Counted from the stretch's first letter, positions 1 through 12,140 are shown. The stretch: 64,000 bases of DNA from Papaver somniferum (GCF_003573695.1 NC_039358.1:10644326-10708325); one strand, 5' to 3'. The notes: generated by a model not told the origin, from the sequence alone. Numbers and translations: made by a program.

Positions 1-1016
1 TATCGTAACGGTGGAATATTCATGAGTTTGATTCTACTTCCTCAGTTCTCTGGAATTAAACAATGAAATAAAGAGGGGGCTTGGCTTTGGCCATCTTAGT
101 TTGACTAGGGTTTGGTGGCAATGAAGTGTGTAAGGTCCGCACCAGAAATTAAACTGAAATGATTTATATTTCGCGACTCATCCCGGGAGAGGGGGTGGGA
201 CCCACACTAAGCATATCCTTGTTAAACGGCCGGGCCAGGGAACACTCATTCATTTTCACTCGCACAACCCGCGGGATATGTAGCACTTCCGGAAATTAAA
301 GCTTTATTTAGACAAAGAAAAAGGTTCTAATTGTATCATTGCAGAAACAAGATTGAAGCTTTCTCTTGGGTGGCCTTTGTTGCCTTTTATGGATATTTTT
401 GTATTTTTGATGTATCAAGAGAAACCTATGAATAAGGAAAGCATCCCCAGTAGCTATATAAAAAGGTGACCAAAGTTCACATAACATCAAAACAACTATA
501 ATATATTTAGGAAATAAATACTTTCCCTGTTACCAGAAAATGAATCAAGAAAACCATTTTTTAAGACTTTATCATGATGAACTAATGTGAAGTGATACTT
601 CTAATGTGAACAATAATGTAGAAATTGAAACAAAAACACCATTAAATAGAATTATTAATCTTCCAATTTAAGCTTCTTTTACCTTTAGAATAAGGATGAA
701 ACGAAAATTAAAGTTCTTCTCTATAATACTTAGAACTTTTATCCAAAACTAATGGAAGTTACAAGCTTATTGAGGCATCTCCTCACATGAACACAACCAA
801 TGAGAAAGATTGAAGGAAAGATGAAAACAAGGGTTCTAACCTAGTCTTTCTTAAAACAAAACTTGAGAGGGGTATATAACTGGGGCTTGAAAACACATAG
901 CAAAGATAAGGTATAGACAAGAGAAACAATCCAAAGAAAGGGATAAAAGAGAGAATAAGAATAACAAGGTAAACAATGGTATTTGAAGTATACCACTATG
1001 CATCATCCTTCCCTCG
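1..1016. other. Non-coding stretch beside a gypsy remnant
   Basis: No supported gene. The top edge (1001-1020) is purine-rich on the minus strand, immediately downstream of the gypsy integrase stop, so it may be that element's polypurine tract. The rest may then be its eroded 3' LTR, but I have no second LTR copy to align. Bases 120-300 are more GC-rich and unassigned. Confidence 0.35.
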
Positions 1017-1513
1017 TTAAGAGAAATTCGGCCTAGAATTGTCAATATCGGTGTCCATAGCATTGTCACCCCAATATGGAACCAAATGTTTCATGTTAAA
1101 CACATCAGATGTGCGTATGGAGCTTTGTAAGTTGAGGCGATAAGCATTGTCGTTAATCTTTTTCTTCAATGGGAAATGGTCCAATCTTCTTTTCTTGAGC
1201 TTATTGTACTCACCTATAGGAAAATTTTCTTTAGTAGGAACCGCATAAACAAGATTTCCTACTTCAAACTCAACCACACGTTCCTTTTTTTCGATGTTGT
1301 TCTTGTACTTTCTTGATGAATCTTCTAAATGTTTTCAGGTGCTTTCATGAATAAGTTGGAGTTGGGAAACAAAATCTTTCGGCTTAGTATTTGGCCTTTT
1401 CAACTCCGGTACTAACGATAAGTCAAGTAGTACTCTTGGATTGAACCCATTACCATGACTGGTGAATACCCACTACTACAATTCACCACGTGGTTGTAAG
1501 AAAATTTGACCAA
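1017..1513 (-). pseudogene. Ty3/gypsy integrase C-terminal remnant
   Basis: Reading the minus strand from 1513 down to 1017, the translation follows the end of a plant Ty3/gypsy polyprotein. It starts with a core-domain tail (AYN-like FSYNHVV, then GYSPV), passes through a charged linker ending RKYKNN, and reaches the conserved FEVGNLV, FPIGEYNKLK, INDNAY and FNMKHLVPY blocks of the integrase C-terminal domain. One in-frame TGA (complement of 1335-1337) sits where relatives carry arginine, consistent with CGA to TGA decay. No protease, RT or RNase H lies upstream, because the fragment ends abruptly where the LINE begins near 1515. Dead fragment; family assignment is good, lineage not resolved. 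Confidence 0.8.
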
Positions 1514-1514
1514 A

Positions 1515-2586
1515 GATTTAAGTTAATATGTTTAATACAAGAGTAATACATTTTACAAGGTTATTTCAAAAATCCTTGTAAACGGAATGAAACCTATAAT
1601 GGATAAATGATTTCACCATACCAAGCTGCTTATGTTTCTGGGAGACTAATCAGTGACAACACGGTGATTTCTCAGGAAATTATTCACTTTATGAAGAAGA
1701 AAAGAGGACAGATAGGATAGTTGGCTCTTAAGCTTGATATGTCCAAAGCTTTTGATAGACTAGACTGGGACTTCCTCATCAAGGTTCTCAAGTATTTTGG
1801 CTCCAGTGATGATTTATGTGACCTCATATATCAATGCATTAGTACTACCTCTCTATCAGTGGTTTTAAATGATTCACCTTGTAATGAATTCTATCCTACA
1901 AGGGGCATTAGACAAGGTGATCCTCTGGCACTTTATCTATTTATTCTAGCTATGGAGTTTCTCTCAAGAAATCTTGTAGCCTCTCAGCAGAATAACATCA
2001 TCAAGGGAATTAAAGTGGTTGTCACTTCACCATCCATTAATCATTTGCGCTTTGCAGATGACTGCTTGATTTTCACTCAAGCAAACCTCACTTCAGTCAA
2101 TAATATTTTGGAGCTTCTTCACAATTTTAGTTCTCAGTCAGGTCAAGTAATTAACTTTGAAAAGTATGTTGTTCATTTCAGCAAAAGAACTAAACCAGAA
2201 GTTGCAGCAACTCTCATTCAAATTCTTGGTGTTAAGGTCATGAACTCCAAGGAAAAATATTTAGGGTCTCCTATCATAATTGGTCACTCTAAAAATGAAA
2301 ATTTACGGCTATTGAGGAAAGTTTTAGTAATAGATTATCTATTTGGAACTCCACTACTCTTTCTCAAGCTGGCAGGTCTACAATCATAAAAAATGATCTC
2401 AACTCTCTTCCTGTTTATCAAATGGGCTCTTTCAAGTTACGTGATCAGCTGATTATAAAGCTTACAACCATTCAAAGAAAGTTATTTTGGGTCCATTCTT
2501 CTAATAGAGGTTTCAATCCAATTGCTTATTCTAAAATGTGTAAACCAAAAGATAACGGTGGTCTTGCTTTCAGGGATCTGGAGAAA
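1515..2586 (+). pseudogene. LINE reverse transcriptase, 5' segment
   Basis: Non-LTR retrotransposon ORF2 of the plant L1 type. Visible RT blocks are: an early ISKILVNGMKPIMDK segment; an AAYVSGRLISD segment; the LKLDMSKAFDRLDW block holding the first catalytic Asp; the GIRQGDPL block; the active-site motif FADDCLIF; and SGQVINFEK. Post-RT sequence then follows in a shifted frame, up to RDLEK at 2586. A frameshift near 1605, a TAG at about 1718 and another frameshift near 2330 kill it. The endonuclease half is missing. The ORF continues at 10235 after a copia insertion; the two pieces join in frame at the same family position. Confidence 0.88.
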
Positions 2587-3179
2587 TTTTAGAGCATAGC
2601 TCGGTTGAACCCACCAAGCGTTGGTATGTCAAGTTTGGTTCTTATATTTTAGTGAATCAAAACTCATCTAAAGAGTCGCTTGGTTATGTACTGGAGTCAA
2701 CCTCGTATAGGTTAGGATAGAAATATTAGGAGTATGAGACATACAAGTATTATTCGAAGACCTGAAGAACGTGAAGAAGTAACGAGATACAACTAAGACA
2801 TCAATATTCCTCTTGAGGTCGGTAATATTGACTCGAACTGTTTCATTCCCAACGTATCTTTCAAGTCGTGATATATTGAAAACATAATTGCGAAGCTGTG
2901 AATGATTTTACTCTAAACACATAGGATTAAGGAATTAGACTACGAAGTATAATGTTTATTTTTTGAACTTCGTAGTTATGATGTCAACATAATATTTTGA
3001 ATGCTATTGTGATTATGTATATGAGTAAAGGTGAAGATTTCATCCTAGGAAACAATGTTTACATTTGTTTAAAGGAAGTACTTTCATAAAACTTATTTTA
3101 TGAATTGAAAGGGAAATCGCTAGGCTTATTGGTATTATTATTCATTGCATATCTTTTGAATACCAATATATGTGAGTTA

Positions 3180-3332
3180 GTAGAACCGATCATAACTTGT
3201 TATGTATCTTGGTATAACTAATCACAAGACCTAACTTATGATTTGGTATGACTTTTGATGGTGTAACCAATCTTAAGTAATCATCTTGGTTGGTATGATC
3301 GATTCATGTAATTAGTGTGACTGTGATCGAAT
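3180..3332 (+). repeat. U3 minisatellite, left part
   Basis: Degenerate copies of a unit of about 20-25 bp built around GTGTAACCRATC / TTGGTATGA. The array breaks at 3332, where a solo LTR begins, and resumes at 4504 with the same motif, so it is one array cut in two. Confidence 0.6.
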
Positions 3333-4503
3333 TGTATATAGTGGTAAATAGAGTTGTCGTTCACTCGGACTTGATGAGATTGATTTTAAGAATTAATAAA
3401 CTAAAACAAAAAATAAAAATATATACAAAATATTGTCACAAGATGAAGAGAGTTACTGGGACTAGGATTTCGTCGAATTCATAACATAGGGTTCGATTTA
3501 TTTATTCTCAACAATTAAAGCTCAATAAATAAAATTAACATGGATTCTGATTTTTCCAAGGTAGATTCTCAAAACATTAGTTGTAAATCCTAAGCATGAT
3601 GTATCAAAACATTTAAGCTAAGCATACCTCATCAAATTAAATGACAACCAATTAAAACAAATCATATTTCAATTAAAATTAATGCAAAAGTCTTAAAAGA
3701 ATTAAATAATTTTACCCATGTATGAAATTCGTCTTCCTCCGTCGTCCCAGTGTTGGGAATTAGCTCATCACGTCGAAAACACACTTAAAACATTTATTCA
3801 TGGCTCAAAAAGTGGTTTACAAATGATGAAAATGTGAGAAAATTATTAAAGCAGTGATTTTCTTTTCTCTCCAAAACTCCCCCCAAATGTGCTCTCTAGC
3901 TCTCTATTTATACACACAAATACACATCACTTAAATATATTCTTCCATAACTCCAAAATCTTCTTCTTTTTAATTAAAAATATCTTCAAGAATTTTTCCT
4001 TCTCTTTATTCCATATATGTCTTTACTAAACCCATATCTTCTTTAATTCGCAGAATAAAATCCAAGATAAAATCTTCTAAGAATATCTTTCTTGTTTAAT
4101 ACAGGATAACTTCCTTTTTCTTCAAAACTTCATGTTTGCAAGGCAAGAAGATATTCTTATCTTAAAGATAATAAATCATTTACCGTTGAAACCAAATTTC
4201 CCTCCAATTTTCCTTTTCAAATCAAGGAAGAAGATGGAGCCCCTTTAACCAGTAATGGGAGGCGATTAGCAGTTGGCTTCCCGGGGTGCCCCTTATCAGT
4301 TAGGTGCCCCTTATCCAAAACAGAGAGTCCGAATAACATGTGTCCTCCGGGTTCCTATACCAACTTTTCGAGCCAAATTTTCCAAAAATGTTTATTTTCC
4401 AAAAATACCTACAAACACATAAAACACCATAATAAGTAGAAAACCGAAAACCAACAATACTGAAAATTGAGCACAATTCGGTCACAAAAATGTGTATAGT
4501 AGA
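3333..4503 (-). mobile_element. Solo LTR (family C) inside the copia 5' LTR
   Basis: It aligns along its length with the LTR at 56646-58328: the GTGGTAAA block near the low-coordinate end, the CATGATG..CATCAAATTAA blocks, the 'tcttcctccgtcg' and 'agctcctcat'-type segments, and the GTGCCCCTTATCC repeats near 4300. A TATAAATAGAG box reads on the minus strand at about 3902-3912, so the LTR is minus-oriented. It splits the U3 minisatellite of the host LTR. Candidate duplications CGAAT/CTGAT match poorly, so the ends are approximate by several bases. Confidence 0.65.
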
Positions 4504-4840
4504 CTGATCCTTGTAATTGGTGTGACCGGTCCTAGTAATTGGTGTAACCGATCCTAGTAATTGGTGTGACCGATCACAAGCAATACCACAAGAATATGGT
4601 AACTGGTCCCGGTAATTGATGTAACCGATCCTGGTAACTGATGTAACCGGTCCTGGTAACTTGTGTGACCGATCACAAGTAGGCCATAGTGAAGGTATAA
4701 CCGATCCCATGATTGGTAGAACCGATTGAACCCATAATGGTGATTTGATATCTGATCAATCACATAGTTGTCTTGGAAATACAGATGAACCAATTCTAAA
4801 CTTGTTTGGAAGTGTGGTATAATCGATTCCAAGATTGTAA
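4504..4840 (+). repeat. U3 minisatellite, right part
   Basis: Tandem degenerate copies of a 20-22 bp unit of the form CCGATCCTAGTAATTGGTGTGA, clearest between 4505 and 4690 and decaying towards 4840. It lies about 370 bp upstream of the LTR TATA box, where enhancer repeats of LTR promoters are expected. ORFs on the minus strand across it are repeat by-products. Confidence 0.75.
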
Positions 4841-5204
4841 ATAAGAAAGAGGATTTACAATGAAAAAGATATCAACATACTTTGAACACGTAAAATAAAT
4901 CTTATATTTTATTTTTTAAATATATTCCTTAATTACTCAAGGAGATCCCAGTCCGAAATAGATTAATAATCTTTTAATTAAGGTTGTTAATTTTTATATG
5001 CTTTAATTACCAGCAAATTAAATGCATATCTTTAGAAAATAAAAATTGGTAATGTGCATTTACTAATTGGAGATTTTCTATTGAATTTCTGAGATATTAA
5101 AAAAAGCATTTCCAGGAATTATGAAAACCGAAGTTTTGCTTTTATTGCATATCTTGAGGATATTATCGGTTTTGGAAATTCTTTGGTGTCCAAACTTCCT
5201 TGGT

Positions 5205-5214
5205 CTATAAATAC
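5205..5214 (+). promoter_or_regulatory. LTR core promoter (TATA box)
   Basis: CTATAAATAC in the middle of the LTR, followed by the segment retained in related copies. It probably marks the U3/R boundary about 30 bp downstream. Confidence 0.55.
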
Positions 5215-6491
5215 TCAAGTTTTCATTTCTAGCAAACTATCCTAAGAGACAGCAAAACTACTTCTTTGTGTTGTAACTGGTGCAACCGTCTATCTGGAGA
5301 GGAAAGTACTCTAATTAGGCGAAATCTCTTACGACCGCTCGTTTAAAAACTTTTGCGGGATGAAGAAGCTCTACGAGTACCGTTGGTGGGAAACTAGATA
5401 ATTGCAGTGTTATTAGTTTTCGATTTGATTTGATTTACTAACGGTTGTTGAACTTTGATTGCACCTAGTTTGTCTATTCTTGAGAATCTTCTCTTCTGAT
5501 ATAAGATTCACTCAAACTAGATCGAAGTGTAAACGGGATCTTTAGAATTTTTTTTAGATATAAAGACATCTTGTGATAATCCATGGTTAACAGACTTTGT
5601 TCTGTGTGTGATTGATTACAAGAGATTCAAGTGGTGTTGTGCAGGTGTATATTGAAGATTAAAGAAGATTTGAAGACGAAGAAGATTTCTTGTTGGTTCT
5701 CAATTATTTGGTGCACAAACCTTGATCGGCCAGGATCCAAATAATATCAGATTTATTGGATTGATTAGTTGCGTATATCGGCATCAATATATATAGTGTC
5801 TTGGTGATTCTATATTGTTGATTGCAAAGTCTAAACTCTACTATTTCGGTAGTTGTTGGATAGACAAATCTAAAACCCGACAAAGGATTTTATTAGATTA
5901 AAAGGAAGAGCCTTTTTCAAACTCAAATCACTGTGTTTGAAAAGAGTGGTTACCAAACAGATTTTTTATTCCTTTATTGTTTGTATTACGATCAAAAGGA
6001 ATTGTTCCAGTGCGTGCACTTATCGAATGTCGGAAGCGCATGGATGCTGAAGAAACTAGGTGAACTAGATTTAGTTGCTTGGTATCAACTATACGAAGTT
6101 TGTTTATATTTTGTATAACGACTTAATTCTGAGAGTATTCAATTATGTACTAGGTCTCGGGGTTTTTTTTTCATTTGCAGTTTCCTCGGTAATCCTGCTG
6201 TGTGATTTACTTTTGTGCTCTGTAATTATATTTGTTTATATATTTAAAGTAAATTGCGCAAATTTTAATTCCTAAATTACTTGATAGTGATCGTATAGAG
6301 TTTAGTTAAGTCCGAACCTATTATCAAGTAATCACACTTTGATTGTTGTATTGTCTCGATCTCGTATCCATAGAGGATTACACAAAGTGTGAACACCGAT
6401 TTGTTGTATTTTCTCGACTTTTTCCATAGATGATCACTTTCGGTAAAGAGGACTTATGGGTGGTATATTTGCGCACCCTCATCTTTTCAAT

Positions 6492-6503
6492 TGGTATCAG
6501 AGA
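6492..6503 (+). other. Primer-binding site of the copia element
   Basis: TGGTATCAGAGA begins two bases after the LTR end. This is the plant copia primer site complementary to the initiator tRNA-Met 3' end, with one change from the usual TGGTATCAGAGC. Confidence 0.85.
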
Positions 6504-6559
6504 AGTCAAACACGAAAAAATCTAACAATCTTTCTTTGGTGCGATCCAAACTATAAGAA

Positions 6560-7706
6560 ATGAATTCGAGTTCACATTAATCGATTTCGATTAACATACT
6601 GCCAAGATTTGACGGAACAAACTATCTATGGTGAAATCTTCTATGAAGTTTTTTCTTCAATCACGAGACTTTAGTACTTTGTTATTGGTCGTCGATGGTT
6701 ATATCTCCCGAAAATAAAAGGTTGAGAAACTGAGTTTAAAATTATCTAGGCGAAGAAAAGACTTTTGCAAAGAAGAATTCAGATGGTTTGAATGCCATTA
6801 TACATGATGTAATCCATGATCTACAACATCATGTATCAACTTGCCAAACTTCGAAGGAATCTTAGGATAACCTTCAGATCATATTTGAAGGTAACTCATC
6901 AGAGAAAGAAGCTAGACTTCAAACTCTCACGTCTGATTGGGAAAACCTTCGAATGGATGAAAACGACACTTTTGAATAGTTTCATATTAAACTCACTGAG
7001 ATAGTTAATGCTTCTTTTTCTCTTGGAAATACTAATTCTGAAAAATATATAGTATGTAAAATTCTCAAATCGTTGCCATCTAGATACGAATCCAAGAAGC
7101 ATGCAATCATAGAATCAAATGATCTGTCAACACTTTCACGAAGCACACTTGTCGGAAATTTAAAGATCTTTGATCATGAATCTCAGTCAGTTCAATCTAA
7201 AGGAATTGCTTTTAAAGCTGCAAATCTTCCAAAAGCTCCAATGGAGAAAGATATACTGATAGATGATTCTGATGAACTGCGGGAAATTCCGATGATGAGA
7301 TTGAAAAATCATTGTAACTAATAACTAGACAGTTTCGAGATCTCTTGAAGAAAAGAAATAAGAGATTCATAAAAAAAATACTCATTGATCCTCTCGACCT
7401 CATGATCATGTTCCCATCAAGAACAAGGATCAGGAAGAAGATGATGAATATCAGTCTCTGTGCTTTTAATGTAAAGGATTTGGTCATATGGATAAAGACT
7501 GTCCTAATCTTAGAAGATATGCTGGGAGCAAGGCATTGGATGTAACTCTAGACGAAATCTCTGATTCATATGATTCTGAAGAAGAGGAAACGACTAATAT
7601 TGCAGTATCTGTCAATATGATTCCCTATTCCTCTATTAGCGATTTAACCATTGTAAAAATGGATATGTACTCTGATGTTGAAAATTCGTCTAATGGTAAA
7701 GGGTAG
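6560..7706 (+). pseudogene. Copia gag remnant with CCHC knuckle
   Basis: It starts at an ATG 57 bp after the primer site (MNSSSH then TAA). Blocks shared with the intact gag at 41790-43169 follow: FDGTNYLW, SDGLNAIIHD, LQHHVS, SEKEARLQ, DWENLRM, IVNASFSLG, LKSLPSRYESKKHAII and LSRSTLVG. This is the UBN2-type copia gag fold. A zinc knuckle follows (CF*CKGFGHMDKDC), interrupted by TAA at 7467-7469, then an acidic DEISDSYDSEEEE tail. Several stops and frame changes make it dead. A capsid/nucleocapsid protein in living relatives. Confidence 0.85.
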
Positions 7707-8044
7707 AATAAGACAAAGTGTAAAAACTGTCTCAAAAACAGGATTGCTGAAGAATGCATATGCAACTCAAACCAATCTCAAAATACTTCGTTAATTCGAG
7801 GTAACAAGAAAAGAGTTTTTCATACGATACTAGATCAAGAACACACTGGTTTTTCCAAAAACCATAATGAGATAAAATCTCATACTAATATAACCTAATC
7901 GATATTAGAATTACATCCTCACCTTGTGGGCCTAATATGTGTGTGAGGAAGTAAGAATCAGTGCACTGATGTATAGATTATGGGAATAAAAGCTAGTAAT
8001 GGAAAATATATTCATATTTATAGGAATATTATATTTTCGGAAGT

Positions 8045-8452
8045 ATGAAAAATTATAAAAATATCTTTGTCATCCTCTGGCCACTCCTTGTCCTAACTAT
8101 GAATCAAGATCCGATGTCTTCCCTTGAAAATATGTGTGAACCGAAAGATCTCTTATCCAATAAGTCTGCACCTTATCTTGATGCTAATTCAAAGTTGGAA
8201 ATCAAAAAGAGAGATTGTCTTATCAAAAGGGAAATAGAAAATATGCTGAAGAAAGATCAGTGTATTGAAGCTTTGACACATTTTTGTGTTCAATCAAAGA
8301 CAAAACTACATGTACTTGCAGAATCCTTCACGAAGACCTCTCAACTGCAAGTAATTCTGGTCAAGCAACAAGGTTATTTACTTGAATATATTTACAAGTT
8401 GAAGAACGAGAGTAATAATCTACCTTCCTCTAATATTGATATGAAGGATTAA
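8045..8452 (+). CDS. Small ORF between gag and 3' LTR of the copia element
   Basis: 135 codons, Lys/Glu/Asn-rich, with a region (about residues 50-125) likely to be helical or coiled coil (KKRDCLIKREIENMLKK). No catalytic motif and no resemblance to RT or integrase. It occupies the same place as the 43385-43867 ORF in the other copia element, but I see no clear sequence match. It may be an element-specific extra ORF or a gag C-terminal remainder. Translation is unproven. Confidence 0.35.
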   Translation: MKNYKNIFVILWPLLVLTMNQDPMSSLENMCEPKDLLSNKSAPYLDANSKLEIKKRDCLIKREIENMLKKDQCIEALTHFCVQSKTKLHVLAESFTKTSQLQVILVKQQGYLLEYIYKLKNESNNLPSSNIDMKD

Positions 8453-9013
8453 GTTGCTCAAATAATAAGATTTAATTCTTATTCGAGAAGAAAATAGACA
8501 TCAATATTTGATTTATTTCGATTATTATAAGGTATATTTTGAATAAAATTCATTATTTATGAATAAAATTATTATTTTATAATTTTTCTTGTGATAGTTT
8601 CCGATTACATAGCATGTGCTTGAATGTCTATATTTTGCTATGTGTTTTCGGTTTATGAGATGTCTGATTTCGGTTTTCATAACCTTAATATTCGATCGTA
8701 TATGTTGTGAACCCTTATGGTTTGTGTGGCTTTTTGATATAGAGGGATTAAGTTCTATCCCTTTTTGGTAGGATTTATCAAAGGATCATAAGGAGTTCCG
8801 ATTGAAACTCATATGTGGAAAAGTCACAATATGTTAAATCAATTTATGTTTACATGGGTTATGTTTAGCATAAAAGCATATGTGTTTCGGGTTTTTAACT
8901 TTTTTCTATTAGCACGTATTAGTAAAAACAGATTTAACCTTTCTCCGGTAAAGGTTGGTTTTTGTTGTTGTTCTTTTGTTCTTGCGAGAGGATGACAACA
9001 CAACTGGGGAGAG
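8453..9013 (+). other. Non-coding 3' part and polypurine tract of the copia element
   Basis: AT-rich sequence with no usable ORF, ending in GGGGAGAG at 9006-9013. That is the polypurine tract expected directly before a 3' LTR, and it is similar to ATGGGGAGAT before the LTR at 46711. Confidence 0.6.
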
Positions 9014-10229
9014 TTCTAACTTGAACATGCGCTTAATAATATATCTTAGGACCCTCGTTTAAATACTTTTGTGGGATCAAGAAGATTTACGAGTACCGTT
9101 GGTGGGAAACTAGATAATTGCAGTGTTATTAGTTTTCGATTTTATTTGATTGACTAACGGTTGCTGAACTTTGATTGCACCAAGTTTTTTTATTCTTGAG
9201 AATCTTCTCTTCTGATATAAGATTCACTCAAACTAGACCGAAATGTCGACGGGATCTTTAGAACTCTTTTTAGATCTAAAGACATCTTGTGATAATCCAT
9301 TGTTAACAGACTCCGTTTTGTGTGTGATTGATAACAAGAGATTCAAGTGATGTTATGAAGGTGTTTATTGAAGATTAAAGAAGATCTGAAGACGAAGAAG
9401 ATTTCTTATTGGTTCTCAACACTTTGGTGCACAAACCTTGATTGGCTGGGATCCAAATAATTTCGTATTTAATGGATTGATTAGTTGCGTAGATCGGCAT
9501 CAATATATATAGTTTCTTGGTGATTCTATATTGTTGATTGCAAAGTCTAAACTTTGCTATTTCGGTAGTTGTTGGATAGACATATCTAAAACCCGACAAA
9601 GGAGTTTATTAGACTAAACGGAAGATCATTTGTTAAAATCAAATCAATGCATTTGAAAAGAGTAGTTTCCATACATATTTGTTATTCCTTTCCTGTTTGG
9701 ATTATGATCAAAAGGGATTGTTACAGTACGTGTACTTATCGAATGTCGGAAGCGCAGGGATACTGAAGAAACTAGGTGAACCAGATTTAGATGCTTGGTA
9801 TCAACTATAAGAAGTTGATTTAGATTTTTTATAGCGGCTTAATTCTGAGAGTATTCAATTCTGGACTAGGTCCCGTGGTTTTTCTGCATTTGCGGTTTCC
9901 TCGTTAACAAAATCTTGCTGTGTGATTTACTTTTGTTTTCCGTAATTATATTTGTTTATATAATTTAAAGTAAATTGCACAAATTTTAATTCCTAAATTA
10001 CTTGATAGTGATCTTATAGAGTTTGGTTAAGTCTGAACCTATTATCAAGTAGTCACACTTTGATTGTTTTATTCTCTCGATATCGTATCCATAGATGATC
10101 ACACAAAGTGTAAATACCGATTTGTTGTATTATCTCGCCTTTTTCCATAGACGATCATTTTCGGTAAAGAGGACTTATAGGTGGAAAAGTTTAATATTGT
10201 GGTATATTTATGGTACCCTCGTCTTTTCA
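9014..10229 (+). repeat. Truncated 3' LTR of the copia element
   Basis: From 9053 it matches 5338-6489 of the 5' LTR almost base for base (TACGAGTACCGTTGGTGGG, ATTGCAGTGTTATTAGTTTT and so on). It has the same TTTTCA end, followed by the target duplication. Everything upstream of the TATA box is missing, including the minisatellite. About 35 bp after the polypurine tract vaguely resemble the LTR start, so an internal deletion of about 1.5 kb is likely. Confidence 0.8.
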
Positions 10230-10234
10230 AAAAA

Positions 10235-11760
10235 CTCAATTTAATAGTTCTTACTAAATTAGCCTGGAGAGTTTGTATAGAAGATAGAAATTATGGGTTC
10301 AAATCCTTGGAAGCAAATAGTTTAAATTAGGTAATTTACTTCATCAAAAAATTGAAGCAAAGAATTGTTCATATATGTAGAGTAGGATTACTAAAGGTCT
10401 TCAGATCATCCAAAAAAAACTATTCCATGGAGATCAATAATGGCAGAACAACCAAAATTTGGTTGGATAAATGGATACCAGGTATAAACCACCCACTGTT
10501 ACCTATTAATGAATTACACAAATTCTATCAAGATGTTTCTGAACTTATTCTTCCAGATACAAACACTTAGAATGTTGCACTTTTAGATCAGTTATTTGAT
10601 AGTGATACTTCAAGAAGAATCCAAGCATTATTTCTTGATGTTGAGAAAGAAGATATAATGATTTGGACTCCTGCTAAGAATGGAAAATTCTCTATTAAAA
10701 GTGCTCATAATCACCTAACAACATGTTCAACGGAAGTTCAAGTGAATAGAAGAAGTATTCCTACAGAAGTTTGGAAAACTTTATGGAAATCTAGTGTTGC
10801 TCATAGAGTAAAGCTATTTTCCTGGAAATGCATACATGAATGTCATCCAACAAGATACAAACTTGGTGCTTTTAATGGTGACATTGATACTCACTGTGGT
10901 TCTTGTGGTCGCCACACTAAAACTATAGAGCATCTCCTTTTCGATTGCACACATGCTCGTTCCGTGTGGAGAGGAATTACTATATAAATTGATGCAGTCA
11001 GAAGCCACTGCAATAACGTAACCGAATGCATGGGTTACTAGTTGGTTCACAGGAGATGATGACAACATAGATGACAGATGGCTCCCTTTTTTAATTATTG
11101 GTGCATGGATCATCTGGAAGAACAAATGAGATGTAGTATTTCAGGGAGTTTATATTAATACTTTCACTTTTATTAACAAAATCCGCTATCATCTAAGTTC
11201 TCATTTGCTTGAAAATTTAGATAGTGTTCCGTACTGCATTAATGATGGCATCTCTCACTGGTTGCCTCCTGAACAAGGTATTCTTAAATTTAACGTAGAT
11301 ACATTCTTTAATCATACTACTAAACTGAATGAAACTGGTATTGTTTTGCGTGATTACGCAGGGGCATGCCAATGAATTCTAGGTACCTATGATGATGAAG
11401 TCTAAATTAAGTCCAGAATAAGGAGAATGCTTAGCTATAAGGGAAACACTATTGTGGGCTAGAGAATTGCATGCAAGGAAAATTCATATTGAAGCTAATG
11501 CACAACTGGTGGTCAAAGCCATCACTGAAGATCCATTGTCTATATAGTAGGAGAATAGAAATCTAATAAAATAAATAAAAAATTTAAGTATTTTCTTTAA
11601 TTTTTATAATTTCTCTTTCGTCAGTAGAGATGACAATCAAGTTGCGGATGTTGTTGTTAAATATGTTAGAGATGAATCCATAAGTATCACGTAGTTTGAT
11701 AATTTTTCTACATCGAAAACACTACTTTCCAATAAGCAGTAAATTTCTTGTTATAAAAAA
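10235..11760 (+). pseudogene. LINE 3' segment: zf-RVT and RNase H domains
   Basis: Continuation of the LINE cut at 2586, starting LNLIVLTKLAWR. Next are the INNGRTTKIWLDKWIPG block and the zf-RVT domain (about 10658-10987: WTPAKNGKFSIKSA, VAHRVKLFSWK, CGSCGRHTKTIEHLLFDC). A plant-LINE RNase H follows (LKFNVDTFFN near 11285, IVLRDYAG near 11340), and the usual closing block RDDNQVADVVVKYVRDES ends near 11690. Stops at 10568, 10985 and several within RNase H kill it. An A-run at 11753-11760 is the probable poly(A) tail. No target duplication could be matched, because the 5' side is truncated. Confidence 0.88.
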
Positions 11761-12132
11761 AATGATTTAGTAAAATTCAAAAATTATTTTTAAAGATTGG
11801 CCAAGAGGATGTTTATCTAAATTTATGCTACGTCACTTGCTTACTAGTTAAAGAGGTTTGGGTTGGAGAAAGAATCTATGGAAATGAATATGGATCTTAC
11901 GTAGATTGATATTTTTTTCTTCACACACATCCCATTGGAGAATCTCTTAATAAAATCTGATTTCTCTTAAAAATGACCTTTTTTATAATAGAAATTAAAA
12001 AATAAATAAAAAGCACTCAATACTCAATTTGTTTTCTTTGTTATTTTTACATGTACCCAAACCAACACATCCTTCCTCACCTTTTGCTTGCAAATCTATA
12101 GGTAAAAACTCATGCCAAAATAGTTATAAGAC
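11761..12132. other. Unassigned spacer
   Basis: 372 bp of AT-rich sequence without an ORF or a repeat I recognise. Confidence 0.4.
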
Positions 12133-12140
12133 ACTAAGAC

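Larger units (their letters stand above)
2587..6489 (+). repeat. 5' LTR of the 2.6-10.2 kb copia element (interrupted)
   Basis: It starts with the AGAGC..GCTCGG block shared with the other copia LTRs in the window and ends CATCTTTTCA just before the primer site. Length is 3.9 kb, of which about 1.17 kb (3333-4503) is a foreign solo LTR, leaving about 2.7 kb of native LTR. A TATA box lies at 5206-5213 and a degenerate minisatellite upstream of it. The final 1.15 kb (5338-6489) aligns with 9053-10229. Confidence 0.8.
2587..10229 (+). mobile_element. SIRE-like Ty1/copia element inserted in the LINE
   Basis: An LTR retrotransposon splits the LINE between RDLEK and the following leucine codon. 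Target duplication is AGAAA (2582-2586) against AAAAA (10230-10234), one mismatch. The outer ends are the LTR start with the AGAGC..GCTCGG block near 2590 and an LTR end TTTTCA at 10229; the 5' LTR also ends in TTTTCA at 6489, followed by a tRNA-Met-type primer site. The inside carries only a broken gag and one further ORF. Protease, integrase, RT and RNase H motifs are absent, so it is a non-autonomous or deleted copy. The two LTRs are very unequal. Confidence 0.85.

Noticed and set aside
4300..4832. Minus-strand ORFs with repeated TGHTNY-type peptides
   Set aside because: Generated by the U3 minisatellite.
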